64,000 bases of DNA, taken from JACVRW01 sp963819115 (GTDB taxonomy: Bacteria; Actinomycetota; Thermoleophilia; Solirubrobacterales; Thermoleophilaceae). The DNA lies in NCBI GenBank assembly GCA_963819115.1, contig CAWFUR010000011.1, forward strand, positions 1,798,001-1,862,000, in the 5' to 3' direction. Below, piece by piece: positions 15,990 through 23,603 of this stretch (within the stretch, counting starts at the first letter, position 1; each line of letters starts with the position of its first letter). The position numbers and the translations under genes are program-made. Below the pieces are notes generated by a model that was given only the letters and a program-made list of their open reading frames with translations, did no database searches and was not told where the DNA came from.

Positions 15990-17288
15990 CTATCCGGCGA
16001 ACGTCTTGAACACCAGGAAAACGTTTAGCGCGATGATCGCCGACGCCACGAGGCTCGCGGCGATCGTCGTGGCCCTGGCGTTGGTGAAGTTCCCCATGAT
16101 CTCGGGCTTGCGGGTGAGCAGCACCAGGGGTACGAGGGCGAAGGGGATGCCGAACGACAGCACCACCTGGCTGATCACGAGCGACTTCGTCGGGTCGAGT
16201 CCCAGCGCCAGCACGATGAGCGCCGGGGTCATCGTCACCAGCCGCCGCACTATCAGCGGAATCGACCGCTTGATGAAGCCCTGCATCACCACCTGGCCGG
16301 CGTAGGTCCCCACGCTCGAGCTGGAGAGCCCAGAGGCGAGCAGGGCGAGGCCGAAGGCCACGGCCGCACCGGTGCCCAGCTGGGACTCGAATCCCTTGTG
16401 GGCCTCCTCGATCGTCTCGACGTTGATGACCCCGTGGAACAGCGCCGCGGCCACGATCAGCATGGACATGTTCACCAGCCCCGCCACACCCATGGCGATC
16501 CCTACGTCCAGGCGCTCGAAGCGCAGCAGCTCGCGGCGCTCGCCGTCGTCGCGCGGCTTGATCCGGTTCTGCGTGAGCGCGGAGTGGAGGTAGATCACGT
16601 GCGGCATCACGGTCGCGCCGAGGATGGCCGTGGCCAGCAGGATGCTCTCAGTGCCCTCGAATCCGGGAATGAAGCCGGCGGCCGCGCCCCCAACGTCAAC
16701 GTCGGAGTGCAGCACCTCCCAGAGGAACCCGAGCAGGATCACCGCGAGCAGGCCGGCGATCGTGGTCTCGAAGCGCCGGTAGCCGCGGGTCTGAAGGCCG
16801 AGGATCGCGAAGGCCACCACCGCGGTAATCAGCCCCGCGGTGAAGAGCGGGACCCCGAAGAGCAGGTTGAGCGCGATTGCCGCTCCCACGAACTCGGCGA
16901 GGTCCGTGGCCATGGCGATCAGCTCGGCCTGGACCCAGAGGCCGTTGGACACGGCGCGGGGGAAGTGCTCGCGGCACAGCTCAGGCAGGCTCTTACCGGT
17001 GACCACCCCGACCTTGGCCGACAGGTACTGGATGAGCATGGCCATCAGGTTGGCCACGAGGATCACCCACAGCAGCAGGTAGCCGTACTTGGCGCCACCG
17101 GCGATGTTGGTGGCGAAGTTGCCCGGGTCCACGTAGGCCACCGCGGCCACGAAGGCCGGGCCCAGCATCCCCAGCGAGCCGCGCAGGCGACCCCGCGCCT
17201 TCATCAGCTCCAGCTGGCTCGGCTCCAGGACGAGCGACGGTCCGGCCGGCGGCATCGGCACCACGCCGGCCTCGGCAGGCTTGTTCAC
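15990..17288 (-). CDS. mntH: NRAMP-family Mn2+/Fe2+ transporter MntH
   Basis: A 432-residue proton-coupled divalent-metal importer with about eleven membrane helices. The metal-site helix 1 motif is YVDPGNFATNIAGG, the helix 6 motif is GATVMPHVIYLHSAL, and the family block VGVVTGKSLPELCREHFPR is present. The GTG start at 17288 overlaps the stop of the upstream DtxR-type regulator (GTGA), so the two genes form an operon in which the regulator probably senses the transported metal. Confidence 0.95.
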   Translation of the reverse strand: MNKPAEAGVVPMPPAGPSLVLEPSQLELMKARGRLRGSLGMLGPAFVAAVAYVDPGNFATNIAGGAKYGYLLLWVILVANLMAMLIQYLSAKVGVVTGKSLPELCREHFPRAVSNGLWVQAELIAMATDLAEFVGAAIALNLLFGVPLFTAGLITAVVAFAILGLQTRGYRRFETTIAGLLAVILLGFLWEVLHSDVDVGGAAAGFIPGFEGTESILLATAILGATVMPHVIYLHSALTQNRIKPRDDGERRELLRFERLDVGIAMGVAGLVNMSMLIVAAALFHGVINVETIEEAHKGFESQLGTGAAVAFGLALLASGLSSSSVGTYAGQVVMQGFIKRSIPLIVRRLVTMTPALIVLALGLDPTKSLVISQVVLSFGIPFALVPLVLLTRKPEIMGNFTNARATTIAASLVASAIIALNVFLVFKTFAG

Positions 17289-17959
17289 GCCGTCACCGTC
17301 CGCATGGCCTGGGTGAGCTTTCCGCCCAGGACGTGCTCATCGTCCCCGAAGCGGACGGTGAGCGGGCCGTCGAAGGGCTCGCGGTCCACCACCTCGAATC
17401 CGTCGCCGAGCGCTATCCCACGGCCGGCGAGGTAGCGCAGCATCGCTGGATCCGAGTCCGACACCCGCACCAGCACCCCGTGGGTGCCGGGCTCGAGATC
17501 GGACAGCGGGCGCGTGGGCGGTTCGTTGATCTCGAACTCCGAGGTGGGGATCGGATCGCCGTGGGGGTCGTGGGTCGGGTTGCCGAGCTTCGCCGCGATC
17601 AGCTCGGACAGCTCGGGCGAGATGGCGTGCTCCAGGACCTCTGCCTCCTGGTGCACGCGGTCCCAGGACATTCCGAGCGCCTCGGCCAGGTAGAGCTCGA
17701 GCAGGCGGTGGTGGCGGATCACCTCGAGCGCCACCCGCTCCCCGGCCGGCGTGAGGCTCACGCCGTGGTACGGACGGCGCACGGCGAGCCCCATGGACTC
17801 GAGCCGCTTGACCATCGCCGACGCCGAGGCGGCGGACACGTCGATCCGCTCGGCGATCGCCGACGTGGACACGGGCTCGGTGCTGCGGCGGGACAGCGAC
17901 CAGATGGCCTTGGCGTAGTCCTGGACCGAGTCCGAGACCTGCGGGCGAACCGCCATCAC
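17285..17959 (-). CDS. DtxR/MntR-family metal-dependent transcriptional regulator
   Basis: A 224-residue regulator with the full three-part DtxR layout: N-terminal winged helix (STSAIAERIDVSAASASAM, VKRLESMGLAVRRPYHGVSL), the metal-binding dimerisation region (HHRLLELYLAEALGMSWDRV, HQEAEVLEHAISPELSE, GNPTHDPHGDPIP), and a C-terminal FeoA/SH3-like domain. It controls iron or manganese uptake; coupling to mntH favours manganese. The start is GTG 17957-17959 or ATG 17954-17956. A DtxR-like inverted repeat lies 59 bases upstream at 18018-18033, on the side of the divergent SRPBCC gene. Confidence 0.93.
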   Translation of the reverse strand: MMAVRPQVSDSVQDYAKAIWSLSRRSTEPVSTSAIAERIDVSAASASAMVKRLESMGLAVRRPYHGVSLTPAGERVALEVIRHHRLLELYLAEALGMSWDRVHQEAEVLEHAISPELSELIAAKLGNPTHDPHGDPIPTSEFEINEPPTRPLSDLEPGTHGVLVRVSDSDPAMLRYLAGRGIALGDGFEVVDREPFDGPLTVRFGDDEHVLGGKLTQAMRTVTA

Positions 17960-17989
17960 GGGCGGCAGACCGGTCTAGTTTCCAGCAAC

Positions 17990-18033
17990 TTGCACATTCG
18001 TCGGTATTGAAGCATATTTTAGGCGTGACTAAA
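17990..18033 (+). promoter_or_regulatory. Promoter with DtxR/MntR-like operator over the start codon
   Basis: TTGCAC (17990-17995) and CATATT (18013-18018) are 17 bases apart, predicting transcription start near 18025, which is the GTG of the SRPBCC gene. An inverted repeat TTTAG-GCGTGA-CTAAA (18018-18033) overlaps the -10 and that start. Arms of this kind resemble DtxR/MntR boxes, and the regulator gene is divergent 59 bases away. A second palindrome, AGACCGGTCT, is at 17967-17976. Confidence 0.5.
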
Positions 18034-18534
18034 CCTGCTGCAACCGGGCCACTTGCGCGTCTTCCCGCCGAGTTCACGGTCTCGTCGCTGCTCGCCGCGC
18101 CCCGAGAACGCGTCTGGGAGCGGGTGACCACGCCCGCGGGAGTGAACGCGGAGCTGATGCCGATCGTGCGCATGACTCTTCCCCGGGGAATCGAGCGGCT
18201 GGATGCGGAGTCGGTGCCCGTGGGGACCCTGATAGGGCGCTGCCGGCTGCTCCTGTTCGGCGTGATCCCGTTCGACTGGGACGACCTCACGCTCGAGCGC
18301 CTGGAGGCGCCGTCGGGGTTTCACGAGCTGTCCTCGATGGGCTCGATGCGCGTGTGGGAGCACGAGCGCACGCTCGAGCCGGTGCCGGGCGGCTGCCGGG
18401 TCACCGACCGGGTGGCGTTCCTCCCCCGGGTGCCGTTCCCGGCCGTGTGGGCGCGGCCGTTGTTTCGAGCCGTCTTCGGGCACCGGCACCGGCGCCTGCG
18501 GGCCCAATTCGGTGAACTCCACCCGGGTTCCTAG
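18025..18534 (+). CDS. SRPBCC (START/Bet v1-like) ligand-binding protein
   Basis: A 169-residue protein from GTG18025 (MTKPAATGPLARLPAEF). The opening FTVSSLLAAPRERVWERVTTPAGVNAE is the usual first strand and helix of the SRPBCC/polyketide-cyclase-like fold; the end, PAVWARPLFRAVFGHRHRRLRAQF, is the long C-terminal helix. A TTG at 18007 is possible but lies upstream of the predicted transcription start. The ligand is unknown. The operator over its start suggests control by the divergent DtxR-type regulator. YgfZ follows 10 bases after. Confidence 0.82.
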   Translation: MTKPAATGPLARLPAEFTVSSLLAAPRERVWERVTTPAGVNAELMPIVRMTLPRGIERLDAESVPVGTLIGRCRLLLFGVIPFDWDDLTLERLEAPSGFHELSSMGSMRVWEHERTLEPVPGGCRVTDRVAFLPRVPFPAVWARPLFRAVFGHRHRRLRAQFGELHPGS

Positions 18535-18544
18535 AATCAGCAGC

Positions 18545-19453
18545 GTGATCGCCACCTCGGACTACGACCTGGTGACCGGCTCCGTCGGTCTGATCGACCG
18601 GTCCGCTCGTTCCCGCGTGCTCCTGAGCGGCGCCGACGCCGTGGACTTCCTGCAGGGCCAGGTGACCAACGACGTGGCCGCGCTGGCCCCCGGGGAGGGC
18701 TGCTACGCGGCGATCCTCAACCACAAGGGCAAGCTGCGTACCGACCTCCGCATCCTGCGCGGCGAGGACTGGGTCTGGGTGGACACCGAGGACATCGGCG
18801 GCGCGGTGCTGCAGCACACGGTCAAGACATACAGCCTCGGCCGCCAGGTCTCCGTGGACGAGGTGGGCTCCCGGCGCGCGATCCTGTCGCTGGTCGGGCC
18901 GGGCGCGGACGCGGCGCTGGACGTGGCCCCTCCCGCGGCGGAGCACTCCTTCGTCGAGGGGCGGCACGGGATCTACGTCCGGACGCACCTGGGCGTCGAC
19001 GTGATCTGCGACGACCCGGCCGCCGTGCGCGAGAGGCTGGACGTGGAGGAGGTCTCCGAGGAGGCCGCGGAGTGTGCGCGCATCGAGAGCGGGCGCCCGC
19101 GCCTCGGCTACGACATGGACGGGGACACGATTCCCCAGGAGGCGGACCTCAACGACCGGGCCGTGAGCTTCACCAAGGGCTGTTACGTCGGCCAGGAGAC
19201 GGTGGCCCGCCTGTACTACAAGGGCAAGCCGAACCGCCATCTGCGCGGGCTGCGCCTGGGCGCGCCCGCGGCGCGCGGCGAGGAGATTCACCTCGGGGAG
19301 CGCGTGGTGGGCCGGCTCGGCTCGGTGTGCGAATCGCCCCGGCTGGGACCGATCGCCCTGGCGCTGGTGCGACGTGAGGCCTCGCCGGGCGACGAGGTGC
19401 TCGTGGAGGGGACACCGGCCACCGTGGTCGCGCTGCCCTTCGACGTTGGCTGA
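18545..19453 (+). CDS. ygfZ: YgfZ/GcvT-domain folate-binding protein (Fe-S cluster maintenance)
   Basis: About 302 residues of the YgfZ/CAF17 family, folate-binding proteins that support repair or assembly of some Fe-S enzymes. The diagnostic cysteine motif is KGCYVGQETVARLYYKGK; other blocks are FLQGQVTNDVAAL, NHKGKLRTDLRIL and ESGRPRLGYDMDGDTIPQEA. GTG18545 (MIATSDYDLVTG) is preferred because the earlier in-frame GTG at 18512 lies inside the upstream gene. The acyltransferase gene starts within its last codons. Confidence 0.9.
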   Translation: MIATSDYDLVTGSVGLIDRSARSRVLLSGADAVDFLQGQVTNDVAALAPGEGCYAAILNHKGKLRTDLRILRGEDWVWVDTEDIGGAVLQHTVKTYSLGRQVSVDEVGSRRAILSLVGPGADAALDVAPPAAEHSFVEGRHGIYVRTHLGVDVICDDPAAVRERLDVEEVSEEAAECARIESGRPRLGYDMDGDTIPQEADLNDRAVSFTKGCYVGQETVARLYYKGKPNRHLRGLRLGAPAARGEEIHLGERVVGRLGSVCESPRLGPIALALVRREASPGDEVLVEGTPATVVALPFDVG

Positions 19454-20453
19454 CGAGCGCCGCACCCCGCGGAGCCGCCGCGGCCTGTCCGGCAGCAGCG
19501 CGCTGCTGGGAGGACCACTGAACGTGGAGGCCGGGGCCGAGGAGCCGCGCCCGCCGGCCGGGAGCTACGACGCGCGAAGCGGCGACCTCGACCTGCCCCG
19601 CGAGCACGAATCCGTCCCCGCCCACGCGCCCCGCGAGCTGCGCGAGCTGATCCCGCCGCCGGACACCGGCCGCCAGGTGGACGACTGGGGCCGCTCGGAG
19701 CGCGCGCTCTCACTGATGGAGCCGGTGCTCGACTTCTACTACCGGTACTGGTTCCGGGTCGAGGTGGAGGGCGTGGAGAACGTCCCCTCGGACGGCGGCG
19801 CGCTGATCGTGTCCAACCACTCGGGGGCGCTGCCCCCCGACGCGCCGATGATCATGCAGGCGATCAAGAACGAGCACCCCGCACCGCGGCCCGTGTACAT
19901 GCTGGGCGAGAACTGGTTCCGCGGCTATCCGGGCGTCGGCCTCCTCGCCAACAAGCTCGGACTCGTGGGCGCCCACCCGGCCAACGCCCAGAGGCTGCTC
20001 GGCGACGAGGGACGCCTGGCCCTGGTGTTCCCGGAGGGCCAGAAGGGCTCGCGCAAGCTCTACTGGCAGCGCTACCGCCTGCGCCGCTTCGGCCGCGGCG
20101 GCTTCGTGCGCACCGCGATCCGAGCCGGTGTGCCGATCGTGCCCGTGGCCGTGGTGGGCGCCGAGGAGGCGATGCCGATCTTCGCCCACGTGCCGCTGCT
20201 CCAGCGCCTGACCGGGCTCATCTACTTCCCGGTGAACCACGCCTTCCCCCACTTCGGCCTGGCCGCGGCCGGCATGTACATGCCCGCGAAGTTCAAGATT
20301 CGCTTCCTGGAACCGATCGACCTGTCCGGGCACGATCGCGACGATGCCGACGACGTGGCCCTGGTTCAGACGATCGCGGAGGACATCCGCGGCACCATCC
20401 AGGAGGAGCTTGACTCGCTCGTCGCTGCGCGCGGGTCCGTCTGGTTCGGTTAG
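19446..20453 (+). CDS. PlsC-type lysophospholipid acyltransferase
   Basis: A 335-residue protein whose N-terminal 95 residues are charged and probably disordered. The acyltransferase domain runs from about residue 95. The NHSGALPPD block is the catalytic His-Asp motif, with longer spacing than the textbook H-x4-D and typical of an actinobacterial subgroup as I remember it; YMLGENWFRGYPGVG, VFPEGQKGSRK and VPIVPVAVVGAEEAMPI follow. Expected role: acylation of lysophosphatidate or a related lipid at the membrane. The start is uncertain: TTG19446 overlaps ygfZ by 8 bases, and GTG19522 would shorten it. Confidence 0.82.
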   Translation: MADERRTPRSRRGLSGSSALLGGPLNVEAGAEEPRPPAGSYDARSGDLDLPREHESVPAHAPRELRELIPPPDTGRQVDDWGRSERALSLMEPVLDFYYRYWFRVEVEGVENVPSDGGALIVSNHSGALPPDAPMIMQAIKNEHPAPRPVYMLGENWFRGYPGVGLLANKLGLVGAHPANAQRLLGDEGRLALVFPEGQKGSRKLYWQRYRLRRFGRGGFVRTAIRAGVPIVPVAVVGAEEAMPIFAHVPLLQRLTGLIYFPVNHAFPHFGLAAAGMYMPAKFKIRFLEPIDLSGHDRDDADDVALVQTIAEDIRGTIQEELDSLVAARGSVWFG

Positions 20454-20471
20454 GGTTTCCGGACGGAGGGG

Positions 20472-20906
20472 ATGAGCGCGAGAGGGAAGACGCCACGCGG
20501 CATTGCCGCTCTCCTTGCCTTCGTCTCGGTCGCGGGTCTGGCCGGCTGCGGCGACGAGGACTTCAAGAACGACCCGCGCGCGCCCCTGCCCATCGACCTC
20601 ACGGGTGTGATTCAGCCCGGTCGCGTCACGGTCTCGCCCAACGTCCTGGGCGCCGGACCGGTGCTCATCACGATCTCGAACCAGACCGACGACCCGCACT
20701 CGGTCACTCTCAGCGGAGGCTCTGTCCAGCAGCGCGTGGAGAGTGTGGCCCCTTCCGACACCACCACCATCCGGCGCACGCTCGCTCCCGGCACCTACGA
20801 GGTGAGCGCGGGCGAGTCGGCGGCCGTGGCCAAGGAGATCAGGCCCGCCCGCCTGAGGGTGGGCAAGGAGCGCGCCAGCTCCAGCAGCGACCTGTCGCTG
20901 CCCTAG
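20472..20906 (+). CDS. Small putative lipoprotein with cupredoxin-like beta domain
   Basis: 144 residues with a signal peptide and lipobox LAGC near residue 26. The mature part has alternating strands (GRVTVSPNVLGAGPVLITIS, PHSVTLSGG, TTTIRRTLAPGTYEVSAGES), giving a plastocyanin-like greek-key impression, but I see no clear His/Cys/Met copper set. It lies 18 bases after the acyltransferase gene and converges with the next gene, overlapping it by 4 bases. Confidence 0.72.
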   Translation: MSARGKTPRGIAALLAFVSVAGLAGCGDEDFKNDPRAPLPIDLTGVIQPGRVTVSPNVLGAGPVLITISNQTDDPHSVTLSGGSVQQRVESVAPSDTTTIRRTLAPGTYEVSAGESAAVAKEIRPARLRVGKERASSSSDLSLP

Positions 20907-22282
20907 AGCTTCAGCTGATCGATCGGATCCGGCTCGGGCTCGCCTGAACCGTCCGGCCCTGGCGAGGGCGCCGCCTCCGGCACCGCCTCGCACTCCTCAT
21001 CCTCCGCGGCCCCGGCCAGCACCAGCGCATCCACCTCGGCCAGGTGGCCGCGGACGCGCGCGGCGATCTCCTCGACGATCTTGTAGGCCGTGTCGATCCC
21101 GGTCTTGGCGCCGGTGAGCTGGCTCTTCACCTTGCGCACGTCCTCCATGGAGGCCACCGCGCGCTCCACGAGGTCGTGCACGGCGGCGCCGTCCACGCCC
21201 TCGCCGCCGCGAGCCATCAGCACTCGGGCACGCGCCAGCCGGTAGGCGATCTCCAGCGCGAGCCCGGCGTCCTCGTCGGGATCCATGACCACGAGCAGCT
21301 TGTCCCCGTTGTACTCGCGCAGCGGCTGGAGCCGGGCCGGGAGCTCGTCCTCGCTCGGCACGACCAGCACCGCGAAGTCGGCGTCGCGAGCCGCGAGCGC
21401 ACGGTCCAGCTCGGCCAGCGCGGCGGGCTTGGACAGCCGCCGGTCCTTGGCCTCGAACACGATCCGGCCGCGCGCCGGGCCGTCGCAGGCGCCCACGGCC
21501 ACCACGACGTCGCCAGTCTTGCCGGCGGCGCCGGGCTGGTCTCCCACGGCCTCGGCCACGTCTCCCTGCGGCAGCGCGAGCGCGTCCACGGAGTCGGCCA
21601 CGAGCTCCTCGAACGAGCGGCCCTTGGCCGTGCCCCGCTCGCGTTCGGCGTGCACCTCCTCCAGCTTGTCCTTCTCGTCCCGCAGCGACTGGAGCTCCTT
21701 CTGGAGCTCGGCCAGCTTGGCCATCAGCGCGCGCTGCGTGGCGTCCGAGCGGCTGGCCGCCTGGTTGATCGAGTCGAGCGCCCCGGCCTTGAAGTCCGCC
21801 AGCGGGTTGGAGCCGTCGGCCGCCGAGAACTGGCGCACCAGGTCCTGGCGCGAGCGCGTGAGGGCCTCCCCCACCAGCTCGCGGACGCGGTTCTGCACCG
21901 ACGCGGAGCTGCCGTCCCCGAAGTGCTTCTCGAGATCCTTGGCCAGCCGGCCGCTCTCCGGCCCGAACACCTCGTCGACCTTCTTGCCGAAATGCTCGGC
22001 CACCGTGCGCGCACGGTCGGTGAACTGGGCCTCCAGCTCCCGCGAGGCGCGCTCGAACTCCGTCTTGACGTATTCCGAGTTGGCGGCCGCCTGCTCGCGG
22101 TCCAGCACTCGCGCGCCGATCTCGATCGCGTCGCGCACGGTCTTGGCCGGATCGTCCCCGGCCTGCTGGCGCTCGCGCACCAGGCGCACCGCGCATTCGT
22201 CCGCGACATCCAGGTCGTGGACCACGAGGCGGTCGCCCACGAGGGTGACCCGGGACTGCCTGAGTGGGGTTGCGGCTTCCAT
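20903..22282 (-). CDS. Coiled-coil protein with PD-(D/E)XK nuclease-like domain, uncharacterised
   Basis: 459 residues from ATG 22280-22282 (MEAATPLRQSRVTLVGD). Residues about 75-240 are strongly coiled-coil (REKD-rich runs such as LAELQKELQSLRDEKDKLEE). From about 245 a fold with KGRSFEELVADSVD, then GKTGDVVVAVG and RIVFEAKDRRL, gives the D...E-x-K signature of PD-(D/E)XK nucleases, followed by VLVVPSEDELP and a helical tail (SQLTGAKTGIDTAYKIVEEI). The layout recalls DUF2130 and RmuC-like proteins (coiled coil then nuclease-like core). It could act on DNA ends or stalled structures; no activity can be claimed. An acidic tail ends the protein. Confidence 0.75.
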   Translation of the reverse strand: MEAATPLRQSRVTLVGDRLVVHDLDVADECAVRLVRERQQAGDDPAKTVRDAIEIGARVLDREQAAANSEYVKTEFERASRELEAQFTDRARTVAEHFGKKVDEVFGPESGRLAKDLEKHFGDGSSASVQNRVRELVGEALTRSRQDLVRQFSAADGSNPLADFKAGALDSINQAASRSDATQRALMAKLAELQKELQSLRDEKDKLEEVHAERERGTAKGRSFEELVADSVDALALPQGDVAEAVGDQPGAAGKTGDVVVAVGACDGPARGRIVFEAKDRRLSKPAALAELDRALAARDADFAVLVVPSEDELPARLQPLREYNGDKLLVVMDPDEDAGLALEIAYRLARARVLMARGGEGVDGAAVHDLVERAVASMEDVRKVKSQLTGAKTGIDTAYKIVEEIAARVRGHLAEVDALVLAGAAEDEECEAVPEAAPSPGPDGSGEPEPDPIDQLKL

Positions 22283-22334
22283 GAGGTAGGAGTCCCAAAC
22301 TAGGGCCGGTACCTGACGGAACGGGCGCGATCGG

Positions 22335-23075
22335 TCAGGCAGTGGCCGCGGGCAGCCACTCCGGCGGGAACACCGCCGGCAGCCGGCCCGGGAAGCGCGG
22401 CACCACCGCGAGTGCGTGCGCCGCGGCGGGGCGTCGCTCCACCATTCCCCGCACATCCTCGAACGACAGCAGCAGCCGGACGCTCGTGGCGATCTGGAAA
22501 TCGGCCAGGTTCGGCTCTGCGCCGCCGATCACGCCCTCCACGAGCAGTGCGTCCACGCGGTCGAGCAGCGCCGGCAGGCGTGCGAGGTCGCGCCGCACGG
22601 TCTCGTCGTCCGCACGGTTCAGCCGCGCGGCGAGGCGGATCACGGGAGCGGCGGTCAGGGCGGCGAGGTCCGGGGGGATGCCGAGGTGGGCGTCCTCGAG
22701 GTAGCTCCTGAGCGTGGAGCGGTCCCGGCGCAGGCCCGCCCAGGCGAGGCGCCGGGCCACGGGCTGAAGCACCTCGTCCGCCCATGCGTCCGCGGCAAGC
22801 ACGGCCCGGCGGCGCGCCGGGTCGGAGGGCAGGAGCGGCGGCTCCGGCTGCATCGCGTCGAGGGCGAGCGCGATGGTGCGCGTGCCCTGGAGACGAATGC
22901 CGTCGACCACGATCGCCGGCACCGTCGCCCGCGGGAAACCCATCCGGCGCACCACCACCCTGTGGATCCCGGCCACGAGGTCGAACCGCCGCTGCTCCAC
23001 GCCCTTGCGGTCGAGCATCAGCTCGGCCGCCGCCGTCGGATGAGAGCCGGGCACTCCGATCACGGTCGCGCGCAC
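22335..23075 (-). CDS. Glutathione S-transferase-like protein
   Basis: 246 residues. The N-terminal thioredoxin-like half begins MRATVIGVPGSHPTAAAELM and contains GFPRATVPAIVVDGIRLQGT, where VPAI is the conserved cis-Pro element and an E/Q-S/G-T ligand loop follows. The C-terminal half is all-helical and ends with EPNLADFQIATSVRLLLSFED, the N-capping Asp motif of GST C-terminal domains. Actinobacteria usually lack glutathione, so the thiol co-substrate may differ. It is divergent from the marR-MFS operon, with about 58 bases between. Confidence 0.82.
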   Translation of the reverse strand: MRATVIGVPGSHPTAAAELMLDRKGVEQRRFDLVAGIHRVVVRRMGFPRATVPAIVVDGIRLQGTRTIALALDAMQPEPPLLPSDPARRRAVLAADAWADEVLQPVARRLAWAGLRRDRSTLRSYLEDAHLGIPPDLAALTAAPVIRLAARLNRADDETVRRDLARLPALLDRVDALLVEGVIGGAEPNLADFQIATSVRLLLSFEDVRGMVERRPAAAHALAVVPRFPGRLPAVFPPEWLPAATA

Positions 23076-23096
23076 GGCGGGATCTTATGCCGGGGG

Positions 23097-23138
23097 TTGT
23101 CAATACATCGTTTGCGTGAAATAGTTGTTTGCGTGCAA
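23097..23138 (+). promoter_or_regulatory. marR promoter with repeated TTGCGTG sites, probably leaderless
   Basis: TTGTCA (23097-23102) and AATAGT (23120-23125) are 17 bases apart, placing transcription start near the GTG at 23133. TTTGCGTG occurs twice, at 23111-23118 and 23128-23135; the second extends to the inverted repeat TTGC-GT-GCAA (23129-23138) across the start codon. This is a likely MarR autoregulatory operator. Confidence 0.45.
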
Positions 23139-23603
23139 GCATCTGTCTCTCCCGCGCAAGCAGCTCACACCGACACAGGCGTCGTCGCAGAGGACCTCGG
23201 AGCGCTGATGAAGCTCCTCCTCACCGGCACCAACTCGGAGTTCTTCGCCACCGTCGAGCGGCTCGGTCTCTCGTTCACGCAGGTGAAGACCCTTGGGGTG
23301 CTGCGCGAGGCCGAGGCGCCGTTGACCGTGAAGGCGCTGTCCGACCTGCTCGGCCTCTCCCTCCCCGCCGTGAGCCGGGCCGTGGAGACGCTGGTCAGGC
23401 GCGGCGAGGTCAGGCGCGAGGAGGATCTCCAGGACCGCCGCTGCAAGAACGTGGACCTGACGGCGAAGGGCCGCAGGACGTTCGACCAACTGGCCGCGCG
23501 CCGCATGGCGGGCATCAAGAACTTCGTGGAGGGGATGGATCCCTCCGAGCGCGAGGCCCTGGCCGCCGCGCTCCGACCGATCGTCGAAAGGACCCATCCG
23601 TGA
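23133..23603 (+). CDS. MarR-family transcriptional regulator
   Basis: 156 residues from GTG23133 (MQASVSPAQAAHTDTG). The winged helix spans about residues 45-110: SFTQVKTLGVLREAEAPLTV, KALSDLLGLSLPAVSRAVET and VRRGEVRREEDLQDRRCKNV, where the D-x-R wing is conserved. Its stop overlaps the start of the MFS transporter (GTGA), so it probably represses a drug-efflux operon. Confidence 0.9.
   Translation: MQASVSPAQAAHTDTGVVAEDLGALMKLLLTGTNSEFFATVERLGLSFTQVKTLGVLREAEAPLTVKALSDLLGLSLPAVSRAVETLVRRGEVRREEDLQDRRCKNVDLTAKGRRTFDQLAARRMAGIKNFVEGMDPSEREALAAALRPIVERTHP

Noticed and set aside
16375..16400. tRNA-like GACTCGAATCCC string
   Set aside because: It is inside mntH coding sequence without the rest of a cloverleaf.
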